Shown here: positions 1-6,283 of the stretch, piece by piece | How the letters are laid out: each line of letters opens with the position of its first letter | Position numbering within the stretch: position 1 is the stretch's first letter | Source of the DNA: Bacteroidales bacterium UBA3543 | GTDB taxonomy: Bacteria; Bacteroidota; Bacteroidia; Bacteroidales; UBA932 | Assembly: GCA_002376715.1 (NCBI GenBank) | Contig: DFOK01000010.1 | Coordinates: 1 to 7,542, forward strand | Length of the DNA: 7,542 nt | Reading direction: 5' to 3' | The notes under the pieces: model-generated | Databases searched by the model: none | Told to the model about the DNA's origin: nothing | What the model saw: only the letters and a program-made list of their open reading frames with translations | Program-made: the position numbers and the translations under genes

Positions 1-411
1 GATGCGGAGGATGCTGTGCAGGAATCACTGCTTAAATTGTGGCGTGTACGCGATACTTTGAAATCTTATGATAACCCGGACGCTTTGGCTACAACGGTAA
101 CAAAACATACTTGTTTAGATAAAATCAGGCTCAGAAAACAAACTTACACAATTGAGGACTATATAAAAATAGGCGATAAAGATGACCCGCAATTACAGCT
201 CGAAAGAAAGGATACCAACAAACTTATAGAGATGATTATTCAAACCTTACCGCCGCTTCAGCAACAGATAATCAGGATGAAAGATGTGGATGGATATGAA
301 ACGGAAGAGATAGCAGAAATAACGGGAACAACGGTTGAAGCTGTAAGAACCAATTTATCAAGAGCGAGAAAAAAGGTGCGGGAAGGATATTTAAAGATGG
401 TTCGAAGTTAG
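1..411 (+). CDS. RNA polymerase sigma factor, ECF (sigma-70) family, 5'-truncated by the window
   Basis: This is the C-terminal 136 residues of an ECF sigma factor, which directs RNA polymerase to a limited promoter set. The reading frame is open from base 1 and begins DAEDAVQESLLKLW, the typical sigma region 2 signature, so the start lies upstream; the in-frame GTG at 16 falls inside that conserved helix and is not a credible start. Region 2.3-2.4 follows (PDALATTVTKHTCLDKIRLR). After an acidic linker, sigma region 4 occupies about residues 83-127 (LPPLQQQIIRMKDVDGYE, then EIAEITGTTVEAVRTNLSRA), a clear helix-turn-helix for -35 recognition. It ends with a basic tail. The next gene is 55 bases downstream and encodes a membrane protein where an anti-sigma factor would sit. 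There is no FecR or TonB-receptor gene, so this is not the common Bacteroidota FecI/FecR/SusC arrangement. Family assignment is secure; the regulon cannot be read from sequence. Confidence 0.93.
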   Translation, partial: DAEDAVQESLLKLWRVRDTLKSYDNPDALATTVTKHTCLDKIRLRKQTYTIEDYIKIGDKDDPQLQLERKDTNKLIEMIIQTLPPLQQQIIRMKDVDGYETEEIAEITGTTVEAVRTNLSRARKKVREGYLKMVRS

Positions 412-466
412 AAATAGAAATTTATCAATTTAAAGTATCGGTAGAAAATTAAAATTTATTGTTCTA

Positions 467-946
467 ATGAAAATACTAAAACGCAATATTTTTTCTTTGC
501 AAGAAGCTGAAAAGTTGATTGAAAAATACTATGAGGGGGAGACTTCGGTAGCGGAAGAACATTTGCTCCGTAAATACCTTTCCGGTAAAAATGTGCCTGC
601 ACAATTTGAAGCTGAAAAAGCAATCTTCGGCTATTTCGCCGGTGAAAAAGAAAAGCAAAGTGTACGGATTACTCCCAATACCCTAAAATGGGTGGTCTCT
701 ATTGCCTCTGCTGCAGCAGCAGTAGTTCTATTTCTGGGCATTTTTCTCCACATCCAATATTCCACTACAAACTATGCTTACGTAGATGGCAAAAAAATTA
801 CCGACAAAAATGAGATTCGTACTTTAGCGCAAATTGGCCTCAAAAATATAGCCGGAACGGATGAAGTGGAAAAGGGATTGAAAAATATTGAGTCCGGTCA
901 AACGATAGAGGGCCAACTTGATGTATTTAAGGAATTGGAATTTTAA
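467..946 (+). CDS. small single-pass membrane protein, candidate anti-sigma factor
   Basis: This 159-residue protein has a cytosolic N-terminal part of about 70 residues, one strong transmembrane helix (about 74-98, WVVSIASAAAAVVLFLGIFL) and a periplasmic C-terminal part of about 60 residues. The N-terminus carries a helical segment, EAEKLIEKYYEGETSVAEEH, then LLRKYLSG and FEAEKAIFGYF. This resembles the short 'YxEGETSxxEE..L..YF' head seen in proteins encoded next to ECF sigma genes in Bacteroidota, and would be the part that meets the sigma factor. The outer part begins YAYVDGKKITDKNEIRTLAQ, a motif I recall from similar proteins. Neither a zinc-binding ZAS motif nor a FecR domain is visible. 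The anti-sigma role is inferred from position, topology and the N-terminal head. The ATG at 467 follows an A/T-rich leader without a Shine-Dalgarno; the next gene starts 19 bases after the stop, so the two are probably co-transcribed. Confidence 0.8.
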   Translation: MKILKRNIFSLQEAEKLIEKYYEGETSVAEEHLLRKYLSGKNVPAQFEAEKAIFGYFAGEKEKQSVRITPNTLKWVVSIASAAAAVVLFLGIFLHIQYSTTNYAYVDGKKITDKNEIRTLAQIGLKNIAGTDEVEKGLKNIESGQTIEGQLDVFKELEF

Positions 947-965
947 CTAAGAAAACGAAATAATT

Positions 966-1418
966 ATGAAGAATATGGGCAAATACTTAATTCTTACGCT
1001 ACTTCTGGTAGTCAGATTTACAACCAATCTGAGTGCACAGAGCGACCTGGCGATCAACAAGGTTTTCGAGCAGTACGGCAAACAAAAAGGCTCTGTACTG
1101 GTGGAAATGAGCAGAGAAATGCTGAAAGAATACGATTTTACCTACTATAAAAGCATAGTAATAACCGACAACAAAGAAGCCGCCGATTTTGCGCGAGAGT
1201 GCCTGGGAGTTGACCAAAAAGGCGCAAAAAAAGTGAAGCAGGTAGTTTCAAGTGGTGTTCTAAGCTCCATCTATCTTCAGTTGCCCCAAAAAGGGAAATA
1301 TTTCCGATTGATATTATTCAATGAAACCACATCACCCGAGCGTAAAATGACATTGATCTATATCGAATCGGAGAAAGACTCGGAAGAGATATTACAAATA
1401 AATTTAAAGAGAAGATAA
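966..1418 (+). CDS. small exported protein, resembles DUF6108 family
   Basis: This 150-residue protein is made with a type-I signal peptide (hydrophobic YLILTLLLVV, likely cleavage after Ala24 in NLSA|QSDL) and should act in the periplasm or outside the cell. The mature part of about 126 residues has three recognisable stretches: NKVFEQYGKQKGSVLVEMS, then KSIVITDNKEAADFAREC, then SSIYLQLPQKGKYFRLILFN followed by MTLIYIES. That pattern matches my memory of the uncharacterised DUF6108 proteins encoded beside ECF sigma genes in Bacteroides; I could not check this. One cysteine (Cys79, in ECLG) remains in the mature chain, and no catalytic motif is evident. Met4 is an equally possible start and would not change the signal peptide. 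The gene sits 19 bases after the candidate anti-sigma gene and 58 bases before the beta-barrel gene, so it is likely part of the same unit. Function unknown. Confidence 0.82.
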   Translation: MKNMGKYLILTLLLVVRFTTNLSAQSDLAINKVFEQYGKQKGSVLVEMSREMLKEYDFTYYKSIVITDNKEAADFARECLGVDQKGAKKVKQVVSSGVLSSIYLQLPQKGKYFRLILFNETTSPERKMTLIYIESEKDSEEILQINLKRR

Positions 1419-1476
1419 AATAAACAAGACTAATAGATTAAAAAAACAAAAAACAATACTAAACATTGAATTAAAA

Positions 1477-2361
1477 ATGAAAACAAGAAAACTAACATTC
1501 ATTACACTTGCCTTTGTGCTAATTTCAACTAATTTATTTGCACAAGATGTTTCAGATACGACTTTTCAATTTCGGAATAAAAGCATTTTTGTCAAAGACA
1601 GTCTGGATGAAGTGAGAGTAAAAGTTTCAAAAAGCGGTTCGATTAGCTATGTCCCTGTTTATGAAGGGATATTTACTAATGAGCAACAACGTGAAACCTA
1701 TACGGTTGGAACAGAATTCAATATTAACACACCGTTCGGTTCTTTGTTGCATAGAGATGACGATAAACCAAGAATGAAAACTCACTGGCAGGGGATGGGA
1801 GCCGGATTTTCCTTTATGATTAATAGTGATTTGGCATATAAACCTTTTTCGTCCGTGGAGATAACAATAAATCCCTTAGAAATATCCTCCACTTTTGTAG
1901 ACCAATTTGCCTTGATTACCGGTATAGGAATTGTCTATCGCGATTATGCATTGAAAGAAAACCTGAAAATGGAAAAAGTTGATGGAGTAACTACTTTTCA
2001 AAAAATGCCTACGGACATCTATTTGCGCAACAGTTTAACTCAACTTGAATTTGTTTCCCCACTATTATTTGAATGGCAACCGAAATCAAACTTAAAGTAC
2101 AAATTTTTCTTATCAGCCGGTGTTCTTTTCAGTTATGGAAGTGATAGGATGGGAATGCTTGTAACAAGGGAAAAGGATGAAGACCTTATGGGGAGAGGAT
2201 TAGATGTCAGGTTACATGGTTTGGATATTTTGGGTCAAGTTGGTTTCGGCAATTTTAGTTTGTACGCAAAGTACACACCTCACGGCATTTTTCAACCCAA
2301 AAAAGGACCGAAATTTACTCAATTATCGGTAGGATTAATGGTATATTTTCATAATTATTAA
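1477..2361 (+). CDS. probable outer-membrane beta-barrel protein
   Basis: This 294-residue protein has a standard signal peptide (MKTRKL, hydrophobic core FITLAFVLIST, cleavage likely after Ala22 in NLFA|QDVS). The mature chain alternates polar and hydrophobic residues in many short strands, for example GMGAGFSFMINSDLAYK, VEITINPLEIS, ALITGIGIVYRDY, LKYKFFLSAGVLFSYGS, DILGQVGFGNFSLYAKYTP and a last strand, QLSVGLMVYFHNY. Loops between them are charged (REKDEDLMGRG). This is the look of an 8-12 strand outer-membrane barrel of the PorT/OmpW/porin-like kind. The final strand is rich in aromatics but the very last residue is Tyr, not the classic Phe. No peptidoglycan-binding OmpA domain or plug domain is present. 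It is the last gene of the sigma-led unit, so it may be the exported output or the sensor partner of that system. Its base composition is AT-richer than the genes at the right end of the window. Confidence 0.75.
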   Translation: MKTRKLTFITLAFVLISTNLFAQDVSDTTFQFRNKSIFVKDSLDEVRVKVSKSGSISYVPVYEGIFTNEQQRETYTVGTEFNINTPFGSLLHRDDDKPRMKTHWQGMGAGFSFMINSDLAYKPFSSVEITINPLEISSTFVDQFALITGIGIVYRDYALKENLKMEKVDGVTTFQKMPTDIYLRNSLTQLEFVSPLLFEWQPKSNLKYKFFLSAGVLFSYGSDRMGMLVTREKDEDLMGRGLDVRLHGLDILGQVGFGNFSLYAKYTPHGIFQPKKGPKFTQLSVGLMVYFHNY

Positions 2362-2442
2362 GAAGAACAACCGGATAAATATTGGTTAATGTAGTAGCTT
2401 TACTCATGCAATCAAAGATTTTGTGTAATTAAGCCTATCCAT

Positions 2443-2500
2443 TAAGGGATAATTTTGAATGGTATTTCATCTTGTTTGAAGCCACTCAATTATCCCCTTA
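2443..2500. repeat. imperfect inverted repeat between convergent genes
   Basis: The left arm TAAGGGATAATT (2443-2454) and right arm AATTATCCCCTTA (2488-2500) are complementary over 12 pairs with one extra C in the right arm, separated by a 33-base loop. The arms lie between the end of the beta-barrel gene (+) and the end of the second hydrolase gene (-). That makes a shared transcription-stop or RNA 3'-end structure plausible. The loop is long, the stem is AT-rich and no clean T-run follows on either strand, so this is not a textbook intrinsic terminator. A competing 5-bp hairpin (TATCC/GGATA) overlaps the left arm. The rest of 2362-2560 shows no gene. Confidence 0.35.
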
Positions 2501-2560
2501 TTTAGCTCACCTAGAATCGATAAACATCTTACAGACCCCATCCTTGACTAAAAACTACAA

Positions 2561-3403
2561 CTATTTATCCAACCTTTTCTCAACAAACTCCTCTATCAGC
2601 CGGTTGACAACTTCAGGCTGGTCGGTATTGGAATTATGGCCGGCATCTTTTACCCATTCGAGGGGAATTCCGCTATTTTTATGCCATTCTTTATTGAATC
2701 GCGCACAGAAACCCACCTTATCTTTTTCCCCACAGATCAACAAGGCCGGACACTGAATATCGTAGGACAACTCTTTTTCGTATGCTTCGGCAAGAATTTT
2801 ATAGCCATAACCGGCAAGTTTTGCATATCTTCTTTTGCCACCATCAAGGGAACTCAGTGTTCCACGCATATACTTCCGACCATATTCACTCTCTGCCGCT
2901 CCCCTTGCGCACATTTTTACCAATATTTTCCATGGAAAACTTCGATAGATAGGCTCAGTCCTTTTAAGTATCCACAAATAAAAACCTCCCAAATATTTTC
3001 TTTGTAGAGGAGCAGAATCAATGGAGATAAAGCCCTTTAATTTTTCAGGATAGAGTTCGGCATACACCTGCCCCAAATATCCACCCATGGATTGACCTAT
3101 AATTACAGGTCGCGTGATTTTCTTCTCTTCGAAAATCTCATTTAACCATTTCGCCTTATCAAACAAGGTAAAATCATAGTTAAATGGCCATGAAGCACCA
3201 TGGGCAGGTGCATCCCAAACAAAAACATTGAATTTGTTCTTAAAATAATCAATCTGTTTTTCAAACAATATATGATCAACCGTTAGCCCCGGAAGAAACA
3301 CCAGGGTCACACCTTCTGCATCAATGATATTGACCCAATAATGGATAACACCTGATGGAGTTTGATGGGTTTTTGCCGTAAGATGGTTTTGAATTGTATC
3401 CAT
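2561..3403 (-). CDS. alpha/beta hydrolase, downstream paralog of a tandem pair
   Basis: This 280-residue alpha/beta-hydrolase-fold protein has no signal peptide and is probably cytosolic. The oxyanion-hole strand is VFLPGLTVDH (about 35-44), the nucleophile elbow GQSMGG places Ser105, the acid is Asp228 in LLICGEKD, and the base is His256 in KDAGHNSNTD. The triad is therefore complete and an esterase, lipase or C-C hydrolase type reaction is likely; the substrate cannot be named. The cap region (about 125-210) lies between elbow and acid. The ATG at 3403 was chosen because the frame extends upstream only to a TTG at 3472, which would overlap the end of the preceding gene, and because the residues after 3403 align with the neighbour's leader. 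The gene starts 43 bases after the stop of its paralog, to which it is about 62% identical over 272 ungapped residues, and is probably the last gene of an rtcB-led operon. Confidence 0.9.
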   Translation of the reverse strand: MDTIQNHLTAKTHQTPSGVIHYWVNIIDAEGVTLVFLPGLTVDHILFEKQIDYFKNKFNVFVWDAPAHGASWPFNYDFTLFDKAKWLNEIFEEKKITRPVIIGQSMGGYLGQVYAELYPEKLKGFISIDSAPLQRKYLGGFYLWILKRTEPIYRSFPWKILVKMCARGAAESEYGRKYMRGTLSSLDGGKRRYAKLAGYGYKILAEAYEKELSYDIQCPALLICGEKDKVGFCARFNKEWHKNSGIPLEWVKDAGHNSNTDQPEVVNRLIEEFVEKRLDK

Positions 3404-3491
3404 TTTTCCAGATTTTAAACGACTCTCCTTTAATGACTGAAAGTGTCTAGAGTTCAACTCGATTTTCAACAAACTCCTCTATCAGCCGGTT
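2580..3491. repeat. 26-base perfect direct repeat in the paralog 3' ends
   Basis: Bases 2580-2605 and 3466-3491 are identical over 26 positions and encode the shared C-terminal RLIEEFVE of the two hydrolases. The copies are 886 bases apart. A second, nearly identical pair covers the IDAE/IHYWVNII-coding stretch near the 5' ends (around 3320-3350 and 4205-4235). These come from tandem gene duplication, not from an inserted element. They are also sites where recombination could delete one gene or create a hybrid. Confidence 0.85.
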
Positions 3492-4268
3492 TACTATCTC
3501 CGGCTCGTCGGTATTGGCGTTGTGGCCGGCATCTTTTATCAATTCGAGAGGGATACCTGTCTGTTTATGCAAGATTTTATTGTATTCCAGGCATATTTTT
3601 AACCGATCTTTTTCGCCACAAACCAATAGAGCCGGACATGGTAGATCGTAGGGCATATCTTTCTCGATTGCCTCGGCAAGAACTTTGGCACCGTGACCCA
3701 GAAGTTTGGCAAATCTCTTCTTATCACCCTCGTAGGGTATCATCATTTCATACACAAGAGTTCTGCTGTAATTTGATTCGGCAGAGCCTTTAGGGAAAAA
3801 TTTTAACAGAGTTTTCCATGGAACCAGTTTTACTAAAGGTTCGAGCCTTTTCATCATCCGAAGCTCTCCGCGTTTTAACCCTGGTTTTTGGAGTGGAGCA
3901 CCATCAATGCCAACAAATCCTTTTACCTTCTCAGAATATGTTTTAGCAAAAATTTGACCTGTCGCCCCACCTATGGATTGACCCACAACAACCGGGCGTG
4001 TGATCTTCTCTTGATCGAGTATCTCATTTAACCATTTCGCATTATCAAACAGAGTAAAATCGAAGTTAAAAGGCCACGAAGCGGCATGAGTCGGGGCATC
4101 CCAAACAAGCAGATTATACTTATCCTTAAAATACTCAATCTGTTTTTCAAAAAGTCTGTGATCCAATGTCAATCCCGGAAGAAACACCAAGGTTACAGCT
4201 TCAGCATCGATGATATTGACCCAATAATGGATATCGCCGGATTTTGTTTTATGGGTTTTTGCTGTCAT
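3447..4268 (-). CDS. alpha/beta hydrolase, upstream paralog of a tandem pair
   Basis: This 273-residue cytosolic alpha/beta hydrolase carries the same framework as the next gene: oxyanion strand VFLPGLTLDH (about 28-37), elbow GQSIGG with nucleophile Ser98, acid Asp221 in LLVCGEKD and base His249 in KDAGHNANTD. The first 100 and last 72 aligned residues are strongly conserved between the two copies; the segment from about 122 to 201, the cap, is much less so. A difference in substrate is thus more likely than simple dosage. The ATG at 4268 is the first ATG, GTG or TTG after an in-frame TAA at 4302-4304. The paralog's start codon aligns with an ATA codon (4287-4289) seven codons upstream of it, so the original start seems to have been lost and replaced. 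It begins 41 bases after the end of rtcB and is likely co-transcribed with it. Confidence 0.9.
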   Translation of the reverse strand: MTAKTHKTKSGDIHYWVNIIDAEAVTLVFLPGLTLDHRLFEKQIEYFKDKYNLLVWDAPTHAASWPFNFDFTLFDNAKWLNEILDQEKITRPVVVGQSIGGATGQIFAKTYSEKVKGFVGIDGAPLQKPGLKRGELRMMKRLEPLVKLVPWKTLLKFFPKGSAESNYSRTLVYEMMIPYEGDKKRFAKLLGHGAKVLAEAIEKDMPYDLPCPALLVCGEKDRLKICLEYNKILHKQTGIPLELIKDAGHNANTDEPEIVNRLIEEFVENRVEL

Positions 4269-4309
4269 ATTTTTTTGAGTTATATCTATTTCTTGACAAA
4301 TTTAAAAAA

Positions 4310-5482
4310 TTACCCTTTAATCACCGCGAGAGGGGAGACTTCTGTGACTATTTTGACCAAATCCTCCTGGTCCAGCATCACCTGCTGGATATTTTTATAG
4401 GCGGAAGGGGCCTCATCCAGATCTCTGTGGGTCCTGATCGAATGAAGAATCCCCCTTTTGTTGAGCTTGCGCACCTCTTCTTCAAAACTCAATCTTCGGA
4501 TGGCCTCATTGCGCCCCATCACCCGACCGGCGCCATGGGAGCAACTGGAGAAACTCTCAGGATTGCCCAGGCCTTCAACTATGTAGGATTTTGTGCCTTG
4601 AGAACCCGGAATAATTCCGAGCTCACCCTTGTGCGCCGAAGTAGCACCTTTGCGATGAACCACCACATCTTTCCCGAAATGTTTCTCCCATTTTGCATAG
4701 TTATGAGCGATATTTATGATCTGACCAAACTTAATATTGGGGAAATAGTTCGAAAATATCTCCTGTACCCTTGTAAGCATCAACTTGCGATTGGCCAAAG
4801 CAAAATCAACGCAATAATTCATCTCCTCAAAATATTTATGCGCTTCCTCTGTGGTAAATGGAAGATAAGCCAGGTCTGCCTTCGGTGGTACGGGAGAGTT
4901 CCACTGCTTATTCAGCCTCTTTGCGAGCTTATTATAATGATCAGCCACTTGTTTGCCTATATTTCTACTCCCCGAGTGAATCATTATCCAGATATAATCC
5001 TCCTTATCCTTCTGAATCTCAATAAAGTGATTGCCTCCTCCAAGAGTCCCGAGCTGCCGGAGGGCGGACCTATATTCGGCCCTCACAACCTCCATACTTC
5101 CCACATCATAGCCCCTCGGCATAAGAGATTCATCTTGTGCTCTCTTATGGTGCTTAAAGCCCAGCGGAACCCTCTCTTCAATATCCCTTACAATCTCCTT
5201 AAGCCTTCGCTGAATGTTAGGATCCAGCTTCAAGTCGGTCTTGACCGCACAGATGCCACATCCGATATCCACGCCTACTGCATTGGGTACGACCACATTA
5301 TCCGCAGCCATTACCCCACCTATAGGCATTCCATATCCGGTATGCGCATCCGGCATCAAAGCTATATGCTTGAAAGCAAAAGGCAAATTGGCCAGGTTCT
5401 TCACCTGAAACAGGGTATTATCATCAATCTCATCCAGCCAAAGCTTAATTGGTATCCTTTCGGTATCTATTATTCTCTTCAT
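4310..5482 (-). CDS. rtcB: RNA-splicing ligase RtcB (tRNA/RNA 3'-phosphate ligase)
   Basis: RtcB joins RNA ends bearing 2',3'-cyclic phosphate or 3'-phosphate to 5'-OH ends, using GTP and Mn2+ through a guanylylated histidine. The 390-residue length matches the shorter bacterial class (E. coli RtcB has 408). All core motifs are seen: MPDAHTGYGMPIGGV (43-57), VDIGCG with metal ligands Asp72 and Cys75, GGGNHF (148-153) with His152, MIHSGSRN with His169, NIAHNY with His260, HRKGATSAH (276-284), PGSQGT (292-297), and CSHGAGR with His316, the residue expected to carry GMP. The conserved Lys near the C-terminus is Lys389 in AVIKG. The ATG at 5482 is used; the in-frame TTG two codons earlier has no support. 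Two alpha/beta hydrolase genes follow closely on the same strand. RtcA, archease, PrfH and the RtcR activator are not in the window, so RNA repair by the usual operon is not shown here. Confidence 0.96.
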   Translation of the reverse strand: MKRIIDTERIPIKLWLDEIDDNTLFQVKNLANLPFAFKHIALMPDAHTGYGMPIGGVMAADNVVVPNAVGVDIGCGICAVKTDLKLDPNIQRRLKEIVRDIEERVPLGFKHHKRAQDESLMPRGYDVGSMEVVRAEYRSALRQLGTLGGGNHFIEIQKDKEDYIWIMIHSGSRNIGKQVADHYNKLAKRLNKQWNSPVPPKADLAYLPFTTEEAHKYFEEMNYCVDFALANRKLMLTRVQEIFSNYFPNIKFGQIINIAHNYAKWEKHFGKDVVVHRKGATSAHKGELGIIPGSQGTKSYIVEGLGNPESFSSCSHGAGRVMGRNEAIRRLSFEEEVRKLNKRGILHSIRTHRDLDEAPSAYKNIQQVMLDQEDLVKIVTEVSPLAVIKG

Positions 5483-5510
5483 AATCAATTATAATCGTTT
5501 ATAGTCGTTT
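5481..5510. repeat. three tandem 10-base repeats at the rtcB start
   Basis: On the + strand the 10-mers ATAATCAATT, ATAATCGTTT and ATAGTCGTTT lie head to tail; on the rtcB strand they read AAACGACTAT, AAACGATTAT, AATTGATTAT, and the last supplies the first two bases of the ATG. The 10-base period equals one helical turn. The unit next to the gene also contains the small palindrome ATAAT-TG-ATTAT. This could be an operator or a translation-control sequence, or plain slippage. Confidence 0.5.
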
Positions 5511-5572
5511 AAACACAACTCAACTCATTGCCACGCAACACAACACCACACCCTGCAGCACGCAGCATTAAG

Positions 5573-5600
5573 TAAAGTTACAAAATAATCATTTTACAAA
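5573..5600 (-). promoter_or_regulatory. weak candidate promoter for rtcB
   Basis: On the - strand TAACTTTA (5573-5580) matches seven of eight positions of the Bacteroidota -7 consensus TAnnTTTG (the last base differs), with TTTG (5597-5600) 16 bases upstream. That gap is shorter than the usual 19-20. The TTTG is the end of the T-run of the upstream terminator, so terminator and promoter would abut. The implied leader is about 85-90 bases. Tentative. Confidence 0.25.
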
Positions 5601-5634
5601 AAAAGAGCAAGAGTGATAGGTCATTCTTGCTCTT
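5597..5634 (-). terminator. intrinsic terminator of the cupin lipoprotein gene
   Basis: On the - strand AAGAGCAAGAATGA (5634-5621) pairs with TCACTCTTGCTCTT (5616-5603) around a 4-base loop. The 14-position stem has a single A/C mismatch and is followed by a continuous T-run and TTTTG. It lies about 41 bases after the cupin stop codon and separates that gene from rtcB. On the + strand the mismatch becomes a G-U pair, but no T-run follows, so it should act mainly on - strand transcripts. Confidence 0.85.
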
Positions 5635-5675
5635 AAATATAACGGATAGTCCTAAATAAGACCGACCATTAATTA

Positions 5676-6200
5676 TTAATGATCGTGGTCATGCTCAATC
5701 CCCTCTGCGCGGGTTGCATGTACTGTCCCAAACGGATGCTCGGCAGGTGCATAAATCGAATAAAGCTTCAAAGGCTCATCACCTGTATTTACCAGATTGT
5801 GCCATTTCCCGGCAGGGATAAAGAAGACGAAATCCGCTTTTACATCACGCACAAAATCCAGATTATCCTCAGCATCTCCCATATAGACAACTCCTTCTCC
5901 CTCTTCTACACGGATAAATTGATCGGTCTGAGTGTGAAGCTCCAGGCCAATATCTTCACCCGGCTGCAGGGTCATAAGAGTCATTTGCAAGAAATTACCC
6001 GTCCAAATAGCGGTACGGAAGTTTTCATTTCTGCTCGTTGCATCCTCAATATCAAAAGCGATGGGTTGTGCACCATGATCAAATAATTCTATTTGTTCGG
6101 TTGCTGCAACGAGATCAACCTCTGAAGTTCCGGTTTGCGGATTGCCACATCCGGCAATCAGAAATGCTACGGTAATTAAAATTAAAATGTTCTTTTTCAT
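5676..6200 (-). CDS. cupin-domain lipoprotein with His/Asp-rich C-terminal tail
   Basis: This 174-residue protein has a lipoprotein signal (MKKNILILI, lipobox LIAGC, lipidated Cys18), so it should be membrane-anchored outside the cytosol. A single cupin fold covers about 60-155. Motif 1 keeps the family spacing from Gly81 to Gly101, but the usual first His is Glu87, the second is His89, and the usual Glu is Gln94 (GLELHTQTDQF). Motif 2 is intact: PAGKWHNLVN with Pro129, Gly131, His134 and Asn138. The metal site would be Glu/His/Gln/His instead of His/His/Glu/His. I recall cytosolic single-domain cupins with GLEVHxxxDQF and a HPxGTVHxT ending like HPFGTVHATRAEG here; a lipidated form is less usual. 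The chain ends EHDHDH, a probable metal-binding tail. Substrate unknown: a sugar, a small oxidisable compound or metal sensing are all possible. It has its own likely promoter and terminator. Confidence 0.88.
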   Translation of the reverse strand: MKKNILILITVAFLIAGCGNPQTGTSEVDLVAATEQIELFDHGAQPIAFDIEDATSRNENFRTAIWTGNFLQMTLMTLQPGEDIGLELHTQTDQFIRVEEGEGVVYMGDAEDNLDFVRDVKADFVFFIPAGKWHNLVNTGDEPLKLYSIYAPAEHPFGTVHATRAEGIEHDHDH

Positions 6201-6283
6201 ACTGATAGCGATATATATATTTGATTGTTATTATATCTGTTAAAACTGAAAACAGGCTCTTAATCTCCAGATTTTCAAATTAT

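Noticed and set aside
708..719. CTGCTGCAGCAG perfect 12-base palindrome
   Set aside because: It lies in coding sequence for the Ala-rich transmembrane helix, where repeated GCT/GCA codons explain it.
2386..2404. Possible terminator hairpin AACCGG/TTGGTT after the beta-barrel gene
   Set aside because: Only four standard pairs plus two wobbles and no following T-run; too weak to call.
3404..3472. N-terminal extension of the downstream hydrolase to a TTG start at 3472
   Set aside because: It would overlap the preceding stop codon, uses a rare start, and the paralog alignment places the start at the ATG at 3403.
4244..5494. 416-residue open frame on the + strand opposite rtcB
   Set aside because: It is antisense to a gene with every RtcB motif, its translation has no domain-like pattern, and it overlaps the neighbouring hydrolase start.
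6211..6220. (AT)5 run in the cupin leader
   Set aside because: Too short for a meaningful variable repeat and expected in AT-rich intergenic DNA.
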